From Streptomyces sp. NBC_01314 (GTDB lineage Bacteria > Actinomycetota > Actinomycetes > Streptomycetales > Streptomycetaceae): a stretch of 64,000 nucleotides of DNA. Positions 1-7,949 of this stretch are shown here, one piece after another. Made by a program: the position numbers and the translations under genes. The DNA lies in the NCBI RefSeq assembly GCF_041435215.1, contig NZ_CP108394.1:434001-498000 (forward strand). Direction: 5' to 3'. The notes under the pieces were generated by a model. That model did no database searches, was not told the DNA's origin, and saw nothing but the letters and a program-made list of their open reading frames with translations. Numbering within the stretch: position 1 is the stretch's first letter; each line of letters opens with the position of its first letter.

Positions 1-453
1 CAGGATCGCCTCGTCGGCGCCGTGGAGCCTGGCCTGCTTGCGAAGCCTGCCCTGGGCGGCGAAGTCGGGGCCCTTGAACCGGGGACGGGTCCGGGGGTCG
101 ACGCAGTCCGCCACCCACACCCTGGCGGTGTCCCGCAACCGGGGGGCGCGGCGCAGTCGCAGCGCGAGCCTGGGCGACGGGCCGGCCAGCAGTTCGAGCC
201 GGGGGAACCACGCTCCGGTCCGCGGCAGTTCCGCGGTGACCGCGGCGCGGAATTCCGCGATCTCGGCCCGGTCGACGCCATAGGAACCGACGGCCTCCGA
301 GAACCGGTCCCAGTGCATTTCGTAACCCCGAACCCGGCCTTCGTCAACCAGCCATGAATCGGCTATGACCATTCCCTGGTCATTCTCCTCGGCAGTGAGC
401 CCGCCGACGGAACTCCATACGAGAAAGGATTGGCTGCCTATTTCAGTACGCAT
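1..453 (-). CDS. Class IV PLP aminotransferase (aminodeoxychorismate lyase / BCAT-like), 3' end outside the window
   Basis: The frame opens with ATG at 453 and stays open for 151 codons to the window edge, so the C-terminal half is missing. A purine-rich GAGGAG lies about 12 nt upstream of the ATG. The residues read as a fold-type IV aminotransferase N-terminal domain: an HWDRF box near residue 47, then a stretch ending DPRTRPRFKGPDF and a GADEAIL segment near the edge, which in this family leads into the PLP-binding half. Class IV enzymes act on branched-chain amino acids, D-amino acids or 4-amino-4-deoxychorismate; the substrate cannot be chosen from this half. It is separated from the permease gene by a very strong terminator and is probably not part of the aromatic pathway. 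Confidence 0.75.
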   Translation of the reverse strand, partial: MRTEIGSQSFLVWSSVGGLTAEENDQGMVIADSWLVDEGRVRGYEMHWDRFSEAVGSYGVDRAEIAEFRAAVTAELPRTGAWFPRLELLAGPSPRLALRLRRAPRLRDTARVWVADCVDPRTRPRFKGPDFAAQGRLRKQARLHGADEAIL

Positions 454-637
454 GACGGTGACACTCCTCATCCGGGCGGCGAACTCCGGCGACGAACTCC
501 GGCTGCGAAGTTCCCCTTTCCATGAAGGTAATGAATGCGGGAATGGAGCAACAGAGCCATGTACGGGCCGTAACGAGGGGGCCAATCCCGACGTATACGA
601 AGACGCATGCGAAACAGTGGCTCCCCGGCCGCCCGTG

Positions 638-697
638 CCGGCGCGCGACTGAGCGCGGTGACCCCGGACGGGGTCACCGCGCTCAGTCGCGCGCCGG
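638..697. terminator. 28-bp perfect hairpin, transcription terminator
   Basis: Left arm 638-665 and right arm 670-697 are perfect reverse complements around a GGAC loop. It lies 8 nt past the stop codon of the permease gene (minus strand) and before the next minus-strand gene, so it most likely ends the catabolic operon. There is no T-run, as is usual in Streptomyces. Confidence 0.85.
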
Positions 698-704
698 TGG
701 CGCG

Positions 705-2048
705 TCAGACCGCGAAGTCGCGGTCACGCGTCTCCGGCAGCGCCAGTACGCACAGCAGACTGACCAGGCACAGCCCTCCCGCGTAGACGCCGAGGACGAG
801 CGGCGACTTCCACTGGGAGTTCAGCCAGGTCGCGACCAGCGGGGCGAACCCGCCGCCGAGGGTGTTGGCGAGGATGAAGGTCGCCGAGGCTCCCGTGTAA
901 CGCAGCCGGGCCGGGAACAACTCCGGCAGGAAGGCCGCGATCGGCGCGAACATCAGGATGAACAGCAGCAGTCCCACGGTGAAGGCCCCGGTGATGACCA
1001 GCCCGTTGCCGGTCTGCATGGAGCCGAACATGGGCAGCGCCCACACCACGCACCCGCTGGCCCCGGCTATGATCACCGGCCGCCGCCCCACCTTGTCGGC
1101 CAGCCGGGCGACCGGTATCACCGCGGCGGCCGTGATGCCCGCGGCGACGCTCGCGGCGGCCAGCATCGTGTTCTGCGCGATGCCGAGCGCCTTCGGCCCG
1201 TACGACAGGCTGTAGACGATCGTCAGGTAGTAGACGGCCGAGCCGCCGGCCGCCGCGCCGATGCCGAGCAGCAACTGTCCCGGGTACTCCTTGACCAGGG
1301 CGCCCAGCGGGAACCGGGGGGCGGCGGGGCGGTCGGCCGGGGACTGGCTGCTGAACACCGGTGACTCGCTGACCCGGGTACGCACCCAGAACCCGACGAC
1401 GATGAGCAGCGTGCTCAGCAGGAACGGCACCCGCCACGCCCCGTCGGCGAAACCGTCCCGGCCAGCGACGGCGATCGTCGGCAGGATCACCGCGCTCGAC
1501 AGCAGGAAGCCCAGCAGCGCGCCGATCTGGGGAATGGACGCGTACATCGCCCGCCGCCCCGGCGGAGCGTGCTCGGCGGCCAGCAGCACCGCGCCGCCCC
1601 ACTCGCCGCCCATGCTCACGCCCTGCAGCAGCCGGAGGGCCACCAGGAGCACCGGGGCGAGGATGCCCACGGTCTCGTACGTCGGCAGCAGGCCGACACC
1701 GACCGTGGCGATGCCCATCAGCACCAGCGAGGTCACCAGGGCCCGCTTGCGGCCGAGCCGGTCGCCGATCGTCCCGAACAGCACGACGCCGATGGGGCGG
1801 GCGAGGAATGCGGCGGTGAAGGTGAGGAAGGCCGCGAGGGTCGAGACCGTGGAGTTGCCGGACGGGAAGAAGGCCGGGCCCAGGACGAGCGCCGCGGCCG
1901 TACCGTACACAGCGAAGTCGTAGTACTCGATCGTGGTGCCGACGAGGCTGGCGACGGCGACGCGCGAGACGTTCTCCTTGGCCGCGGGTGGTGGGGCGGG
2001 GGGTGTGGCGGTACCGACTGCTGCTGCGTCGCTGCTGGTCTCGGACAT
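705..2048 (-). CDS. MFS transporter, metabolite:H+ symporter (MHS) family, probable aromatic acid uptake permease
   Basis: A 447-residue, 12-helix major facilitator protein. The start is the ATG at 2048, with GGAGGT 10 nt upstream; longer readings to 2237 have no such site. The first helix carries GTTIEYYDFAVYGTAAA, the signature of the MHS branch (ShiA/ProP/PcaK-like proton symporters), and the loop 2-3 motif appears as GDRLGRKRAL. It is the last gene of the aromatic cluster, 240 bp beyond the aldolase gene, with hairpins on both sides. By position it should import the aromatic acid degraded by the upstream enzymes, as HcaT/MhpT do in Escherichia coli, although those belong to a different MFS branch. 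The substrate is inferred from context only. Confidence 0.85.
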   Translation of the reverse strand: MSETSSDAAAVGTATPPAPPPAAKENVSRVAVASLVGTTIEYYDFAVYGTAAALVLGPAFFPSGNSTVSTLAAFLTFTAAFLARPIGVVLFGTIGDRLGRKRALVTSLVLMGIATVGVGLLPTYETVGILAPVLLVALRLLQGVSMGGEWGGAVLLAAEHAPPGRRAMYASIPQIGALLGFLLSSAVILPTIAVAGRDGFADGAWRVPFLLSTLLIVVGFWVRTRVSESPVFSSQSPADRPAAPRFPLGALVKEYPGQLLLGIGAAAGGSAVYYLTIVYSLSYGPKALGIAQNTMLAAASVAAGITAAAVIPVARLADKVGRRPVIIAGASGCVVWALPMFGSMQTGNGLVITGAFTVGLLLFILMFAPIAAFLPELFPARLRYTGASATFILANTLGGGFAPLVATWLNSQWKSPLVLGVYAGGLCLVSLLCVLALPETRDRDFAV

Positions 2049-2229
2049 GGAGCGGTTCACCTCCGACAGGCCCTGGTCATGAAGTGATCCGGGCCACAGT
2101 GGGGACTGGTGCCGTGGACTGTAGGAGGCCGGTGACCGGCTGACGCACGGCTGTGCCGCCCTGCGGAACGGCGGCCGATCGCCTGCGAGGAACGCGCCTG
2201 ACCGCCTGTAATATGCATGTTTTTCCCGG

Positions 2230-2264
2230 CACTTCACCCATCTCTCCCGGAGATGGGTGAAGTG
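2230..2264. terminator. 15-bp perfect hairpin between aldolase and permease genes
   Basis: Arms 2230-2244 and 2250-2264 are perfect complements around a TCCCG loop. It lies just after the aldolase stop codon on the minus strand. It may attenuate transcription into the permease gene or protect the upstream mRNA from 3' decay. Confidence 0.7.
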
Positions 2265-2287
2265 GGTGAGGCGCCGGGAAGCGGGCG

Positions 2288-3310
2288 TCAGCGGGTCCCG
2301 CCCCCGGCCGACGCCAGGTCGAGCGCGATGTCGACGATCATGTCCTCCTGGCCGCCGACGAGCCCCCGGCGGCCCACCTCCAGGAGCAGCGCGCGGGCGT
2401 CGACCCCGTAGCGGGTGGCGGCGGCCTCGGCGTGGCGCAGGAACGAGGAGTACGCGCCCGCGTAACCGAGGGTGAGCGTCTCCCGGTCGACCTGGACCGG
2501 GCGGTCCCGTAGTGGTCGTACCAGGTCGTCGGCGGCGTCCTGGAGGGCGAACAGGTCGCAGCCGTGCTTCCAGTCCTGGAGGTTCGCGACCGCGACGAAC
2601 GCCTCGATCGGGCAGTTGCCGGCGCCGGCGCCCTGGCCGGCGAGGGACGCGTCGACCCGGGTGACGCCCTCCTCCACGGCGACCACGCTGTTGGCGACCG
2701 AGAGGGAGAGGTTCTCGTGTGCGTGGATGCCGATCTCGGTGGCCGGGTCCAGCGCGTCCCGGTAGGCACGGACCCGTTCGCGTACGCCGTTCATGGTGAG
2801 CCGGCCGCCGGAGTCGGTGACGTACACGCAGTGCGCCCCGTACGACTCCATCAGCCTTGCCTGGGCGGCGAGTTCGGCGGCGGGGGCCAGGTGGCTCATC
2901 ATCAGGAACCCGGCGACGTCCATGCCGAGGTCACGGGCCTTGGCGATGTGCTGCGCGGAGATGTCGGCCTCGGTGCAGTGGGTGGCGACGCGAACCGAGC
3001 GGACACCGAGGGCGTGGGCGCGTTCCAGTTCGGCGATGGTGCCGATGCCGGGGAGGAGGAGGGTGGTGAGGACGGCGCCGGTGAGGTGCTCGGCCGCCGC
3101 CTCGATCCACTCCTCGTCGGTGTGGCTGCCCGGACCGTAGTTGACCGAGCCGCCGGCCAGGCCGTCGCCGTGGGCGACCTCGATCGCGTCGACCCCGGCG
3201 GCGTCGAGCGCCGCGACGATCCGCCCCACGTCGGCGGGGTCGATGCGGTGCCGGATGGCGTGCATGCCGTCCCGCAGGGTGACGTCCTGGATGTACAGCT
3301 TGCGCGTCAT
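2288..3310 (-). CDS. mhpE: 4-hydroxy-2-oxovalerate aldolase
   Basis: A 340-residue DmpG/MhpE-type aldolase (EC 4.1.3.39) that splits 4-hydroxy-2-oxovalerate into pyruvate and acetaldehyde using a divalent metal. Near the N-terminus it has [14 protein letters not shown], the metal- and substrate-binding segment of the family, and later [14 protein letters not shown], which supplies the other metal ligands. The ATG at 3310 overlaps the stop codon of the acetaldehyde dehydrogenase gene by 4 bp, so the two are translationally coupled. This fits the channelled aldolase-dehydrogenase complex in which acetaldehyde passes directly to the partner. The length matches the family. An upstream in-frame extension to 3874 only shadows the dehydrogenase gene. 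Confidence 0.95.
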   Translation of the reverse strand: MTRKLYIQDVTLRDGMHAIRHRIDPADVGRIVAALDAAGVDAIEVAHGDGLAGGSVNYGPGSHTDEEWIEAAAEHLTGAVLTTLLLPGIGTIAELERAHALGVRSVRVATHCTEADISAQHIAKARDLGMDVAGFLMMSHLAPAAELAAQARLMESYGAHCVYVTDSGGRLTMNGVRERVRAYRDALDPATEIGIHAHENLSLSVANSVVAVEEGVTRVDASLAGQGAGAGNCPIEAFVAVANLQDWKHGCDLFALQDAADDLVRPLRDRPVQVDRETLTLGYAGAYSSFLRHAEAAATRYGVDARALLLEVGRRGLVGGQEDMIVDIALDLASAGGGTR

Positions 3311-4257
3311 GGGCGGGCCTCCGCGGGAACGGCGTCGCGCCGGGCGATCGACTCGGCGACCCGCAGTGCGGCGGACGTCATGATGTCGAGGTTTCCGGCG
3401 TAGGCGGGCAGGTAGTGGGCGGCGCCCTCGACTTCGAGGAACACCGACACCCGGGTGGTCACCGGCCCGGCGCCCGGCGGCACCAGTGTGTGCACGGGTT
3501 CGGTGTCGTCCACCGGGGTGAACTGCACCTCCTGCTTGAGGCGGTAGCCGGGAACGTACTGGGCGACCCGCTCGACCATGGCCACGACCGACGCGCGTAC
3601 GGCGTCGTGATCGGCGTCCCCGATGAGGCAGAACACCGTGTCCCGCATGATGAGCGGTGGTTCCGCCGGATTGAGGACGATGATCGCCTTGCCCCGGGAG
3701 GCACCGCCGACGGACTCGATCGCGTGGGACGTGGTCTCGGTGAACTCGTCGATGTTGGCACGGGTGCCCGGCCCCGCCGACTTGGAGGCGATGGAGGCCA
3801 CGATCTCCGCGTAGTGGACCGGCGTCACCGCGGAGACCGCCGCGACCACGGGGATGGTGGCCTGGCCGCCGCACGTCACCATGTTCACGTTCTCGGCGTC
3901 CAGTTGGGTGTCCCCGTTGACCGGCGGCACGACGAACGGGCCGATCGCGGCGGGGGTGAGGTCGATGAGCCGTTTGCCGTACGGCGCCAGCCGGGCGGCG
4001 TTGGCGAGGTGGGCCTTGGCGGAGGTGGCGTCGAAGACGATGTCGATGTCGTCGAAGCCGGGCAGCGCGATCAGGCCGTCGACGCCCTCGTGGGTGGTGG
4101 GCACCTTCAGCCGGGCGGCGCGGGCGAGCCCGTCGGAGTCCGGGTCGATGCCGACCATGGCGCCCATCTCCAGCGTGTCCGACAGGCGCAGGACCTTGAT
4201 CATCAGGTCGGTGCCGATGTTGCCGGACCCGATGACGGCGACCTTGGTTCGCTTCAC
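3307..4257 (-). CDS. mhpF: Acetaldehyde dehydrogenase (CoA-acylating)
   Basis: A 316-residue enzyme (EC 1.2.1.10) converting acetaldehyde, NAD+ and CoA to acetyl-CoA. The N-terminal Rossmann motif reads [13 protein letters not shown], and the catalytic cysteine lies in [11 protein letters not shown] near residue 127. The length and motifs are those of DmpF/MhpF. It overlaps the hydratase gene upstream and the aldolase gene downstream by 4 bp each, forming a tightly coupled mhpD-mhpF-mhpE block. It is the last step of the meta-cleavage pathway and works in complex with the aldolase. Confidence 0.96.
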   Translation of the reverse strand: MKRTKVAVIGSGNIGTDLMIKVLRLSDTLEMGAMVGIDPDSDGLARAARLKVPTTHEGVDGLIALPGFDDIDIVFDATSAKAHLANAARLAPYGKRLIDLTPAAIGPFVVPPVNGDTQLDAENVNMVTCGGQATIPVVAAVSAVTPVHYAEIVASIASKSAGPGTRANIDEFTETTSHAIESVGGASRGKAIIVLNPAEPPLIMRDTVFCLIGDADHDAVRASVVAMVERVAQYVPGYRLKQEVQFTPVDDTEPVHTLVPPGAGPVTTRVSVFLEVEGAAHYLPAYAGNLDIMTSAALRVAESIARRDAVPAEARP

Positions 4258-5084
4258 GCGTCCTCCTCCTTGGGCTGGTGGGACAACTCCGGTTTCTCGG
4301 AGAACACGGCGGTGACGGTGCCCAGCGGGCCGATCTCGGCGCGGATCCGGGTGCCGGGCGGCGCCGGGACCATCGGCCCCAGGGCCCCCGACAGGACGAC
4401 CTGTCCGGCCCGCAGCGGATCGCCGTACGCCTGGGCCGTACGGGCCAGCCAGGCGAGCGCGTTCAACGGGTCGCCGAGGCAGGCGGCGCCGTCGCCCTCG
4501 GAGACCGGTATGTCCTCCGCGTACATCCGCATGGTGGTCTCGCGCGGCTCGAACGCGTCGAGCGTGACCCGGTGTTCGGCCAGCACGAACAGGCCGCTGG
4601 AGGCGTTGTCCGCGATGGTGTCGGTGAGACGGATGTCCCAGTCGGCGATACGGCTGTCGACGATCTCGATCGCCGCGACGGCGTACTCCACGGCACTCCG
4701 GACCCGGGCGGCGTCGAGGTCTCCGTCGACCAGGTCCTCCCCCAGTACGAAGGCGATCTCGGCCTCGGCCTTCGGCTGGAGCAGCCGCTCCGAGGGGACC
4801 TCCGGCTCGGCCGAGACGTCCATGTCGGCGAACAGCACCCCGAAGTCGGGCTGGTCGACACCGAGTTGCTTCTGCACGGCCGGAGAGGTGAGCCCGATCT
4901 TGCGCCCGACGACGACCGCGCCGGCTGTCAGCCTGCGCCGCGTCAGCTCCTGCTGCACGGCATAGGCGACAGCGATGTCCTGTTCACCGAGCAGATCGCG
5001 AACCGGGGCGACCGGACGTCCGTCATCCATCGCCCCCGCCAGCCGCGTGGCGGCCCGCGCCACCGCGTCCATGTCGGTAGCCAT
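4254..5084 (-). CDS. mhpD: 2-keto-4-pentenoate hydratase
   Basis: A 276-residue fumarylacetoacetase-fold hydratase (EC 4.2.1.80) that adds water to 2-hydroxypenta-2,4-dienoate to give 4-hydroxy-2-oxovalerate. Seen in the sequence are [17 protein letters not shown] and the metal-binding [15 protein letters not shown], both typical of MhpD/DmpE. The preferred start is the ATG at 5084, with GGGGTGGTG just upstream; a GTG at 5096 in the same frame would add four residues. Its 3' end overlaps the dehydrogenase start (ATGA). The gap before it holds a possible 47-codon ORF. Confidence 0.94.
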   Translation of the reverse strand: MATDMDAVARAATRLAGAMDDGRPVAPVRDLLGEQDIAVAYAVQQELTRRRLTAGAVVVGRKIGLTSPAVQKQLGVDQPDFGVLFADMDVSAEPEVPSERLLQPKAEAEIAFVLGEDLVDGDLDAARVRSAVEYAVAAIEIVDSRIADWDIRLTDTIADNASSGLFVLAEHRVTLDAFEPRETTMRMYAEDIPVSEGDGAACLGDPLNALAWLARTAQAYGDPLRAGQVVLSGALGPMVPAPPGTRIRAEIGPLGTVTAVFSEKPELSHQPKEEDA

Positions 5085-5089
5085 ACCGA

Positions 5090-5233
5090 TCACCACCCCT
5101 TCACCGAAGCCATCGCCGAGACGCCGACGACGCCCCCCACACCCAACAGATTCCGGACCGCAGCGACGCGAGGGCCGTCGTCCACCGCGTCCACGAACCG
5201 GGCGCCCGTCCGCGGCGCCGCGTACCTGTCCAT
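5090..5233 (-). CDS. Possible small protein of 47 residues between mhpB and mhpD
   Basis: An ATG at 5233 opens a 47-codon frame whose TGA (5090-5092) lies at the start region of the hydratase gene, so it fills the otherwise unexplained 160-bp gap. The peptide begins MDRYAAPRTGARFVDAV and has a glycine/valine-rich segment (LLGVGGVVGVSAM) that could form one short hydrophobic helix. The upstream Shine-Dalgarno is weak (AGGG). No family is recognised. The arrangement suggests translational coupling to the hydratase, but it could be non-coding spacer. Confidence 0.35.
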   Translation of the reverse strand: MDRYAAPRTGARFVDAVDDGPRVAAVRNLLGVGGVVGVSAMASVKGW

Positions 5234-5244
5234 CGCCCTACCGG

Positions 5245-6183
5245 TCACCGCCCCCTCCCCGTGGCCACGGCGAAACCGGCGATCCAGGCGGGGACGGGCT
5301 CGTAGAAACGGGACGTCAGGTCGTACGGGCCGGCGGCGGCGAGGGAGGCGAAGGCGGCGATCCAGGTGCGGACCTCGTGGGCGGAGTTGCCGCCCTCCTT
5401 CGCCATGGCCTCGACGGTCCAGGTGTCGAACTCCGCCAGCTCGCCGTTTTCGAGGTGGTCGAGGAACCGGTTGTCCCAGGCGGGGTTGATCGGGATCATC
5501 GCGGTCGAGCCGGCAGCGTAGTCGCGGCCGGCCCTGACGACCCGCTGCTCGCCCTTGGCGCGCTGCTCGGGGGTGGGCGGGCGGCCCTCGATGAGGGCGT
5601 CGGCGACCCTGGGGGGTGCCCCGTCCAGGACCGGCACGGGCGGGTCGTGGGAGAGGCCGCCGGAGGCCAGGAACAGCACCCTCCGGTCGAGTTCGGCCGC
5701 GGCCCGCCCGATCGCGGTGCCGAGCGCCCGGACCCGGCCGACGGGGCCGAGCGGAGTGGCCACGCCGTTGACGAACACCGGCACCACGGGCACCCGGTCG
5801 ATCCCGCCGAACAGCACCTCCAGGGGCTGCGCGAAACCGTGGTCGACGGTCATCCGGGCCGAGACGGTCAGATCGACGCCCCGGTCGAGCACGCCCCGGG
5901 CCAGCGCCTTCGCGGCGGCTGTGTCGACCGACAGCGGGCCCGCCGAGGTGCCGAAGTCGCCCACCGCGTGGGCCTCGGTGGCCAGGCAGAAGGGCGGCAT
6001 CTCCTTGTAGAAGAAGCCGTTGTAGTGGTCGGGCGCATAGAGGACCACCAGCTCCGGGTCGTACGCGCGGATGAAGTCCCGGGCGCCCTCGACGGCCTGG
6101 TCGACCCTGGCCAGGACCTCGGGGTCCGGGTCGTTCTTGCCGATGAGGGGCGAGTGGGACAGCCCGACGGCTGCTGCGGTCAT
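5245..6183 (-). CDS. mhpB: 2,3-dihydroxyphenylpropionate 1,2-dioxygenase (class III extradiol)
   Basis: A 312-residue LigB-superfamily extradiol dioxygenase (EC 1.13.11.16) that opens the catecholic ring next to the hydroxyls using non-haem Fe(II). The N-terminus GLSHSPLIGK carries an iron-ligand histidine. VLYAPDHYNGFFY, TVDHGFAQPLEVLFGG and FLASGGLSHDPP match the MhpB pattern. The ATG at 6183 has AGGAA 6 nt upstream. It starts 9 bp after the MDR oxidoreductase gene and lies in the same transcription unit as mhpD, mhpF and mhpE. It defines the ring-cleavage step of this cluster as meta. Confidence 0.94.
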   Translation of the reverse strand: MTAAAVGLSHSPLIGKNDPDPEVLARVDQAVEGARDFIRAYDPELVVLYAPDHYNGFFYKEMPPFCLATEAHAVGDFGTSAGPLSVDTAAAKALARGVLDRGVDLTVSARMTVDHGFAQPLEVLFGGIDRVPVVPVFVNGVATPLGPVGRVRALGTAIGRAAAELDRRVLFLASGGLSHDPPVPVLDGAPPRVADALIEGRPPTPEQRAKGEQRVVRAGRDYAAGSTAMIPINPAWDNRFLDHLENGELAEFDTWTVEAMAKEGGNSAHEVRTWIAAFASLAAAGPYDLTSRFYEPVPAWIAGFAVATGRGR

Positions 6184-6192
6184 GGCGGTTCC

Positions 6193-7194
6193 TTACTGCT
6201 GGGGGGTGCGGGGGCGGGCCGGGCCCGGCGGGTGGACGACGAGCTTTCCGGTGAGACCGCCGTCGATCATGAGCTGGAAGCCCTTGTGGATCTCGGCGAG
6301 CGGAAGGGTCCGGTCGATGACCGGCCGGACACCGGTGGCCTCCATCAGCCGCAGCATCGCGACCAGTTCGCCACGGGTGCCGCCGGTGGAGCCGAGGACG
6401 CGCTGCTGGAGGTAGAAGATCCGCCCGAGGTCGGCGGGCGGGTTCATCCCGCTCGTCGCACCGGCGATGACCACCGTGCCGCCCGGGCGCAGCGACTTCA
6501 GCGAGTGCGACCAGGTCGCCTCACCGACCGTCTCGATCACCACGTCCACCCGTTCGGGCAGCCGCTCGCCGGGGGCCACGGCGGCACGGGCGCCCCAGGA
6601 CACGGCCTCGGCGCGCTTGTCCGCGCTCCGGCTGGTGGCGTGGACGACGGCACCCGCGGCCACCGCGAGCCTGATGGCCGCGGAGGCGACACCGCCGCCC
6701 GCGCCCTGCACGAGCACCCGGTCGCCGGCCGTGATCCGGGCCTGGGTGAACAGCATGCGGTAGGCCGTGGTCCAGGCGACCGGCAGACAGGCGGCCTCGT
6801 CGAAGGAGAGCCAGTCCGGCTTCGGGACCAGGTTGCGGGCGGGAACGGTCAGATACTCCGCGAACGCCCCGTCGTGCCGCTCGGACAGCAGCGCACGATT
6901 CGGGTCCAGCGTCTCGTCGCCCCGGCCCGCGTCCGGATCGCCGATCACCGGGTGGACGATGACCTCGTTGCCCTCGTCGTCGTAGCCGGCCGCGTCGCAC
7001 CCGAGGATGATCGGCAGCCGGTCGGGGGGATGCCCCACTCCCCTCAACGTCCACACGTCGTGCATGTTCAGCGAGGAGGCCACCACGCGGACGCGTGACC
7101 ACCCCGGGCGCGGGGCCGGCTCAGGGACATCGCGCAGCACCAGCCCCGACAGCGGGTCGGCGGCGCTCTGGGAAATGGCGGTAGCAGCAAGCAC
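6193..7194 (-). CDS. Zinc-independent MDR-family NAD(P)H:quinone oxidoreductase-like protein
   Basis: A 333-residue medium-chain dehydrogenase/reductase. The N-terminal GroES-like domain (to about residue 125) is followed by a Rossmann domain with VLVQGAGGGVASAAIRLA. The catalytic zinc ligands of alcohol dehydrogenases are not evident, so a quinone-oxidoreductase or enoyl-reductase type reaction is more likely. The start is a GTG at 7194 with a weak ribosome-binding site. It is the first gene of the downstream half of the catabolic cluster, preceded by a terminator and palindromes that look like a promoter/operator. Its role is not fixed by homology; handling of the propenoid side chain or of a ring-derived quinone is a reasonable guess. 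Confidence 0.8.
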   Translation of the reverse strand: MLAATAISQSAADPLSGLVLRDVPEPAPRPGWSRVRVVASSLNMHDVWTLRGVGHPPDRLPIILGCDAAGYDDEGNEVIVHPVIGDPDAGRGDETLDPNRALLSERHDGAFAEYLTVPARNLVPKPDWLSFDEAACLPVAWTTAYRMLFTQARITAGDRVLVQGAGGGVASAAIRLAVAAGAVVHATSRSADKRAEAVSWGARAAVAPGERLPERVDVVIETVGEATWSHSLKSLRPGGTVVIAGATSGMNPPADLGRIFYLQQRVLGSTGGTRGELVAMLRLMEATGVRPVIDRTLPLAEIHKGFQLMIDGGLTGKLVVHPPGPARPRTPQQ

Positions 7195-7250
7195 GCGGCC
7201 ACGGTCGCGCCGACCGGCCGACCTGCCCTAGCCCGTGTGCCGCTGGGCAG

Positions 7251-7284
7251 CACGGGATCCCGTGTACGCACCAGCGATGCGTAC
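7251..7284. promoter_or_regulatory. Two palindromes ahead of the MDR-mhpB-D-F-E-permease unit
   Basis: CACGGGATCCCGTG at 7251-7264 is a perfect 14-bp palindrome. It is followed directly by GTACGCA (7264-7270) and its complement TGCGTAC (7278-7284). They lie between the terminator at 7297-7341 and the MDR start at 7194, where a promoter for the second transcription unit is expected. The binding protein is unknown. Confidence 0.5.
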
Positions 7285-7296
7285 GCGAACACGTCA

Positions 7297-7341
7297 CAGC
7301 CGCGCCGCGGGTCGGGATCGTCCCGACCCGCGGCGCGGCTG
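7297..7341. terminator. 21-bp perfect hairpin terminator after the GNAT gene
   Basis: Arms 7297-7317 and 7321-7341 are perfect complements with a TCG loop. It lies 32 nt past the stop of the minus-strand GNAT gene, so it ends the first half of the cluster and separates it from the MDR-mhpB half. Confidence 0.85.
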
Positions 7342-7372
7342 ACGGCGCGGTGAGCCCGCTCGGGCGGCCCCC

Positions 7373-7918
7373 TCAGTGGGGCATGTCGTCGAGGGCGGTG
7401 GACAGCTCGGCGATGTCCGGTGGTTCGGCGGCGAACAGGACGACGGAGCCGTCGGGCAGGTCCGCCTCGGCGATCCTGCGGAAGCCCCCGGCCGCCAGGA
7501 CTCGCTGGGCGCGGACGTCGTGCTCGTCCGGCGCGGCGATGACGCGTCGGCAGCGCGCATCGGCGGCGAAGAGCGCGGGGGCGAGCACGCGCAGCAGGCC
7601 GGCGGCGGCCCTCTCAGGCACGCGCGCCGCACGGTCGTCGCGGTCGGGACTGCCGCCGTCGCCGCCGTGACCGTCGCCGTCGCCGAGCCATACGACGAGG
7701 TCGTGCGCGCCGAAGGGATAGCAGGCCCGCAACGGGTGGTGCCGGACCCGCTGGACCCGGACGAGGAACTCCTCCGGTCCACCCCCGTCACCGTCACCGT
7801 ACGAGGCCGCATAGCCGCGCGCGGCCGACCGACGGGCGCCGAGCGGTCCGTCGAGCGGCCGCAGGGACCAGCCACCGCCGATGGCGGTGGCTGGTGCGGT
7901 GGGGGGAAGTGTGGCCAC
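7373..7918 (-). CDS. GNAT-like acyltransferase (IucB/RhbD-type N-acyltransferase domain)
   Basis: A 181-residue protein read from the GTG at 7918, which has CAGGAG 8 nt upstream; the longer reading overlaps the ligase gene. It contains HPLRACYPFGAHDLVVW and, in the C-terminal half, RRVIAAPDEHDVRAQRVL followed by AGGFRRIAEADLPDGS, the acyl-CoA binding core seen in PF13523-like acetyltransferases of siderophore pathways. It follows the acyl-CoA ligase gene by 31 bp in the same operon, so it may use an acyl-CoA made by that ligase. Aromatic catabolic clusters do not normally include it. Confidence 0.65.
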   Translation of the reverse strand: MATLPPTAPATAIGGGWSLRPLDGPLGARRSAARGYAASYGDGDGGGPEEFLVRVQRVRHHPLRACYPFGAHDLVVWLGDGDGHGGDGGSPDRDDRAARVPERAAAGLLRVLAPALFAADARCRRVIAAPDEHDVRAQRVLAAGGFRRIAEADLPDGSVVLFAAEPPDIAELSTALDDMPH

Positions 7919-7949
7919 GACGTGTGCTCCTGGAGGGCTGGAGGGTGGG

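Noticed and set aside
2288..3874. A 528-codon reading of the aldolase gene
   Set aside because: The first 188 codons overlap the acetaldehyde dehydrogenase gene in another frame; family length and the ATGA overlap support the start at 3310.
3415..7098. Long plus-strand frames across the mhp genes
   Set aside because: They are antisense shadows of mhpD, mhpF and mhpB with no start signals and no recognisable domains.
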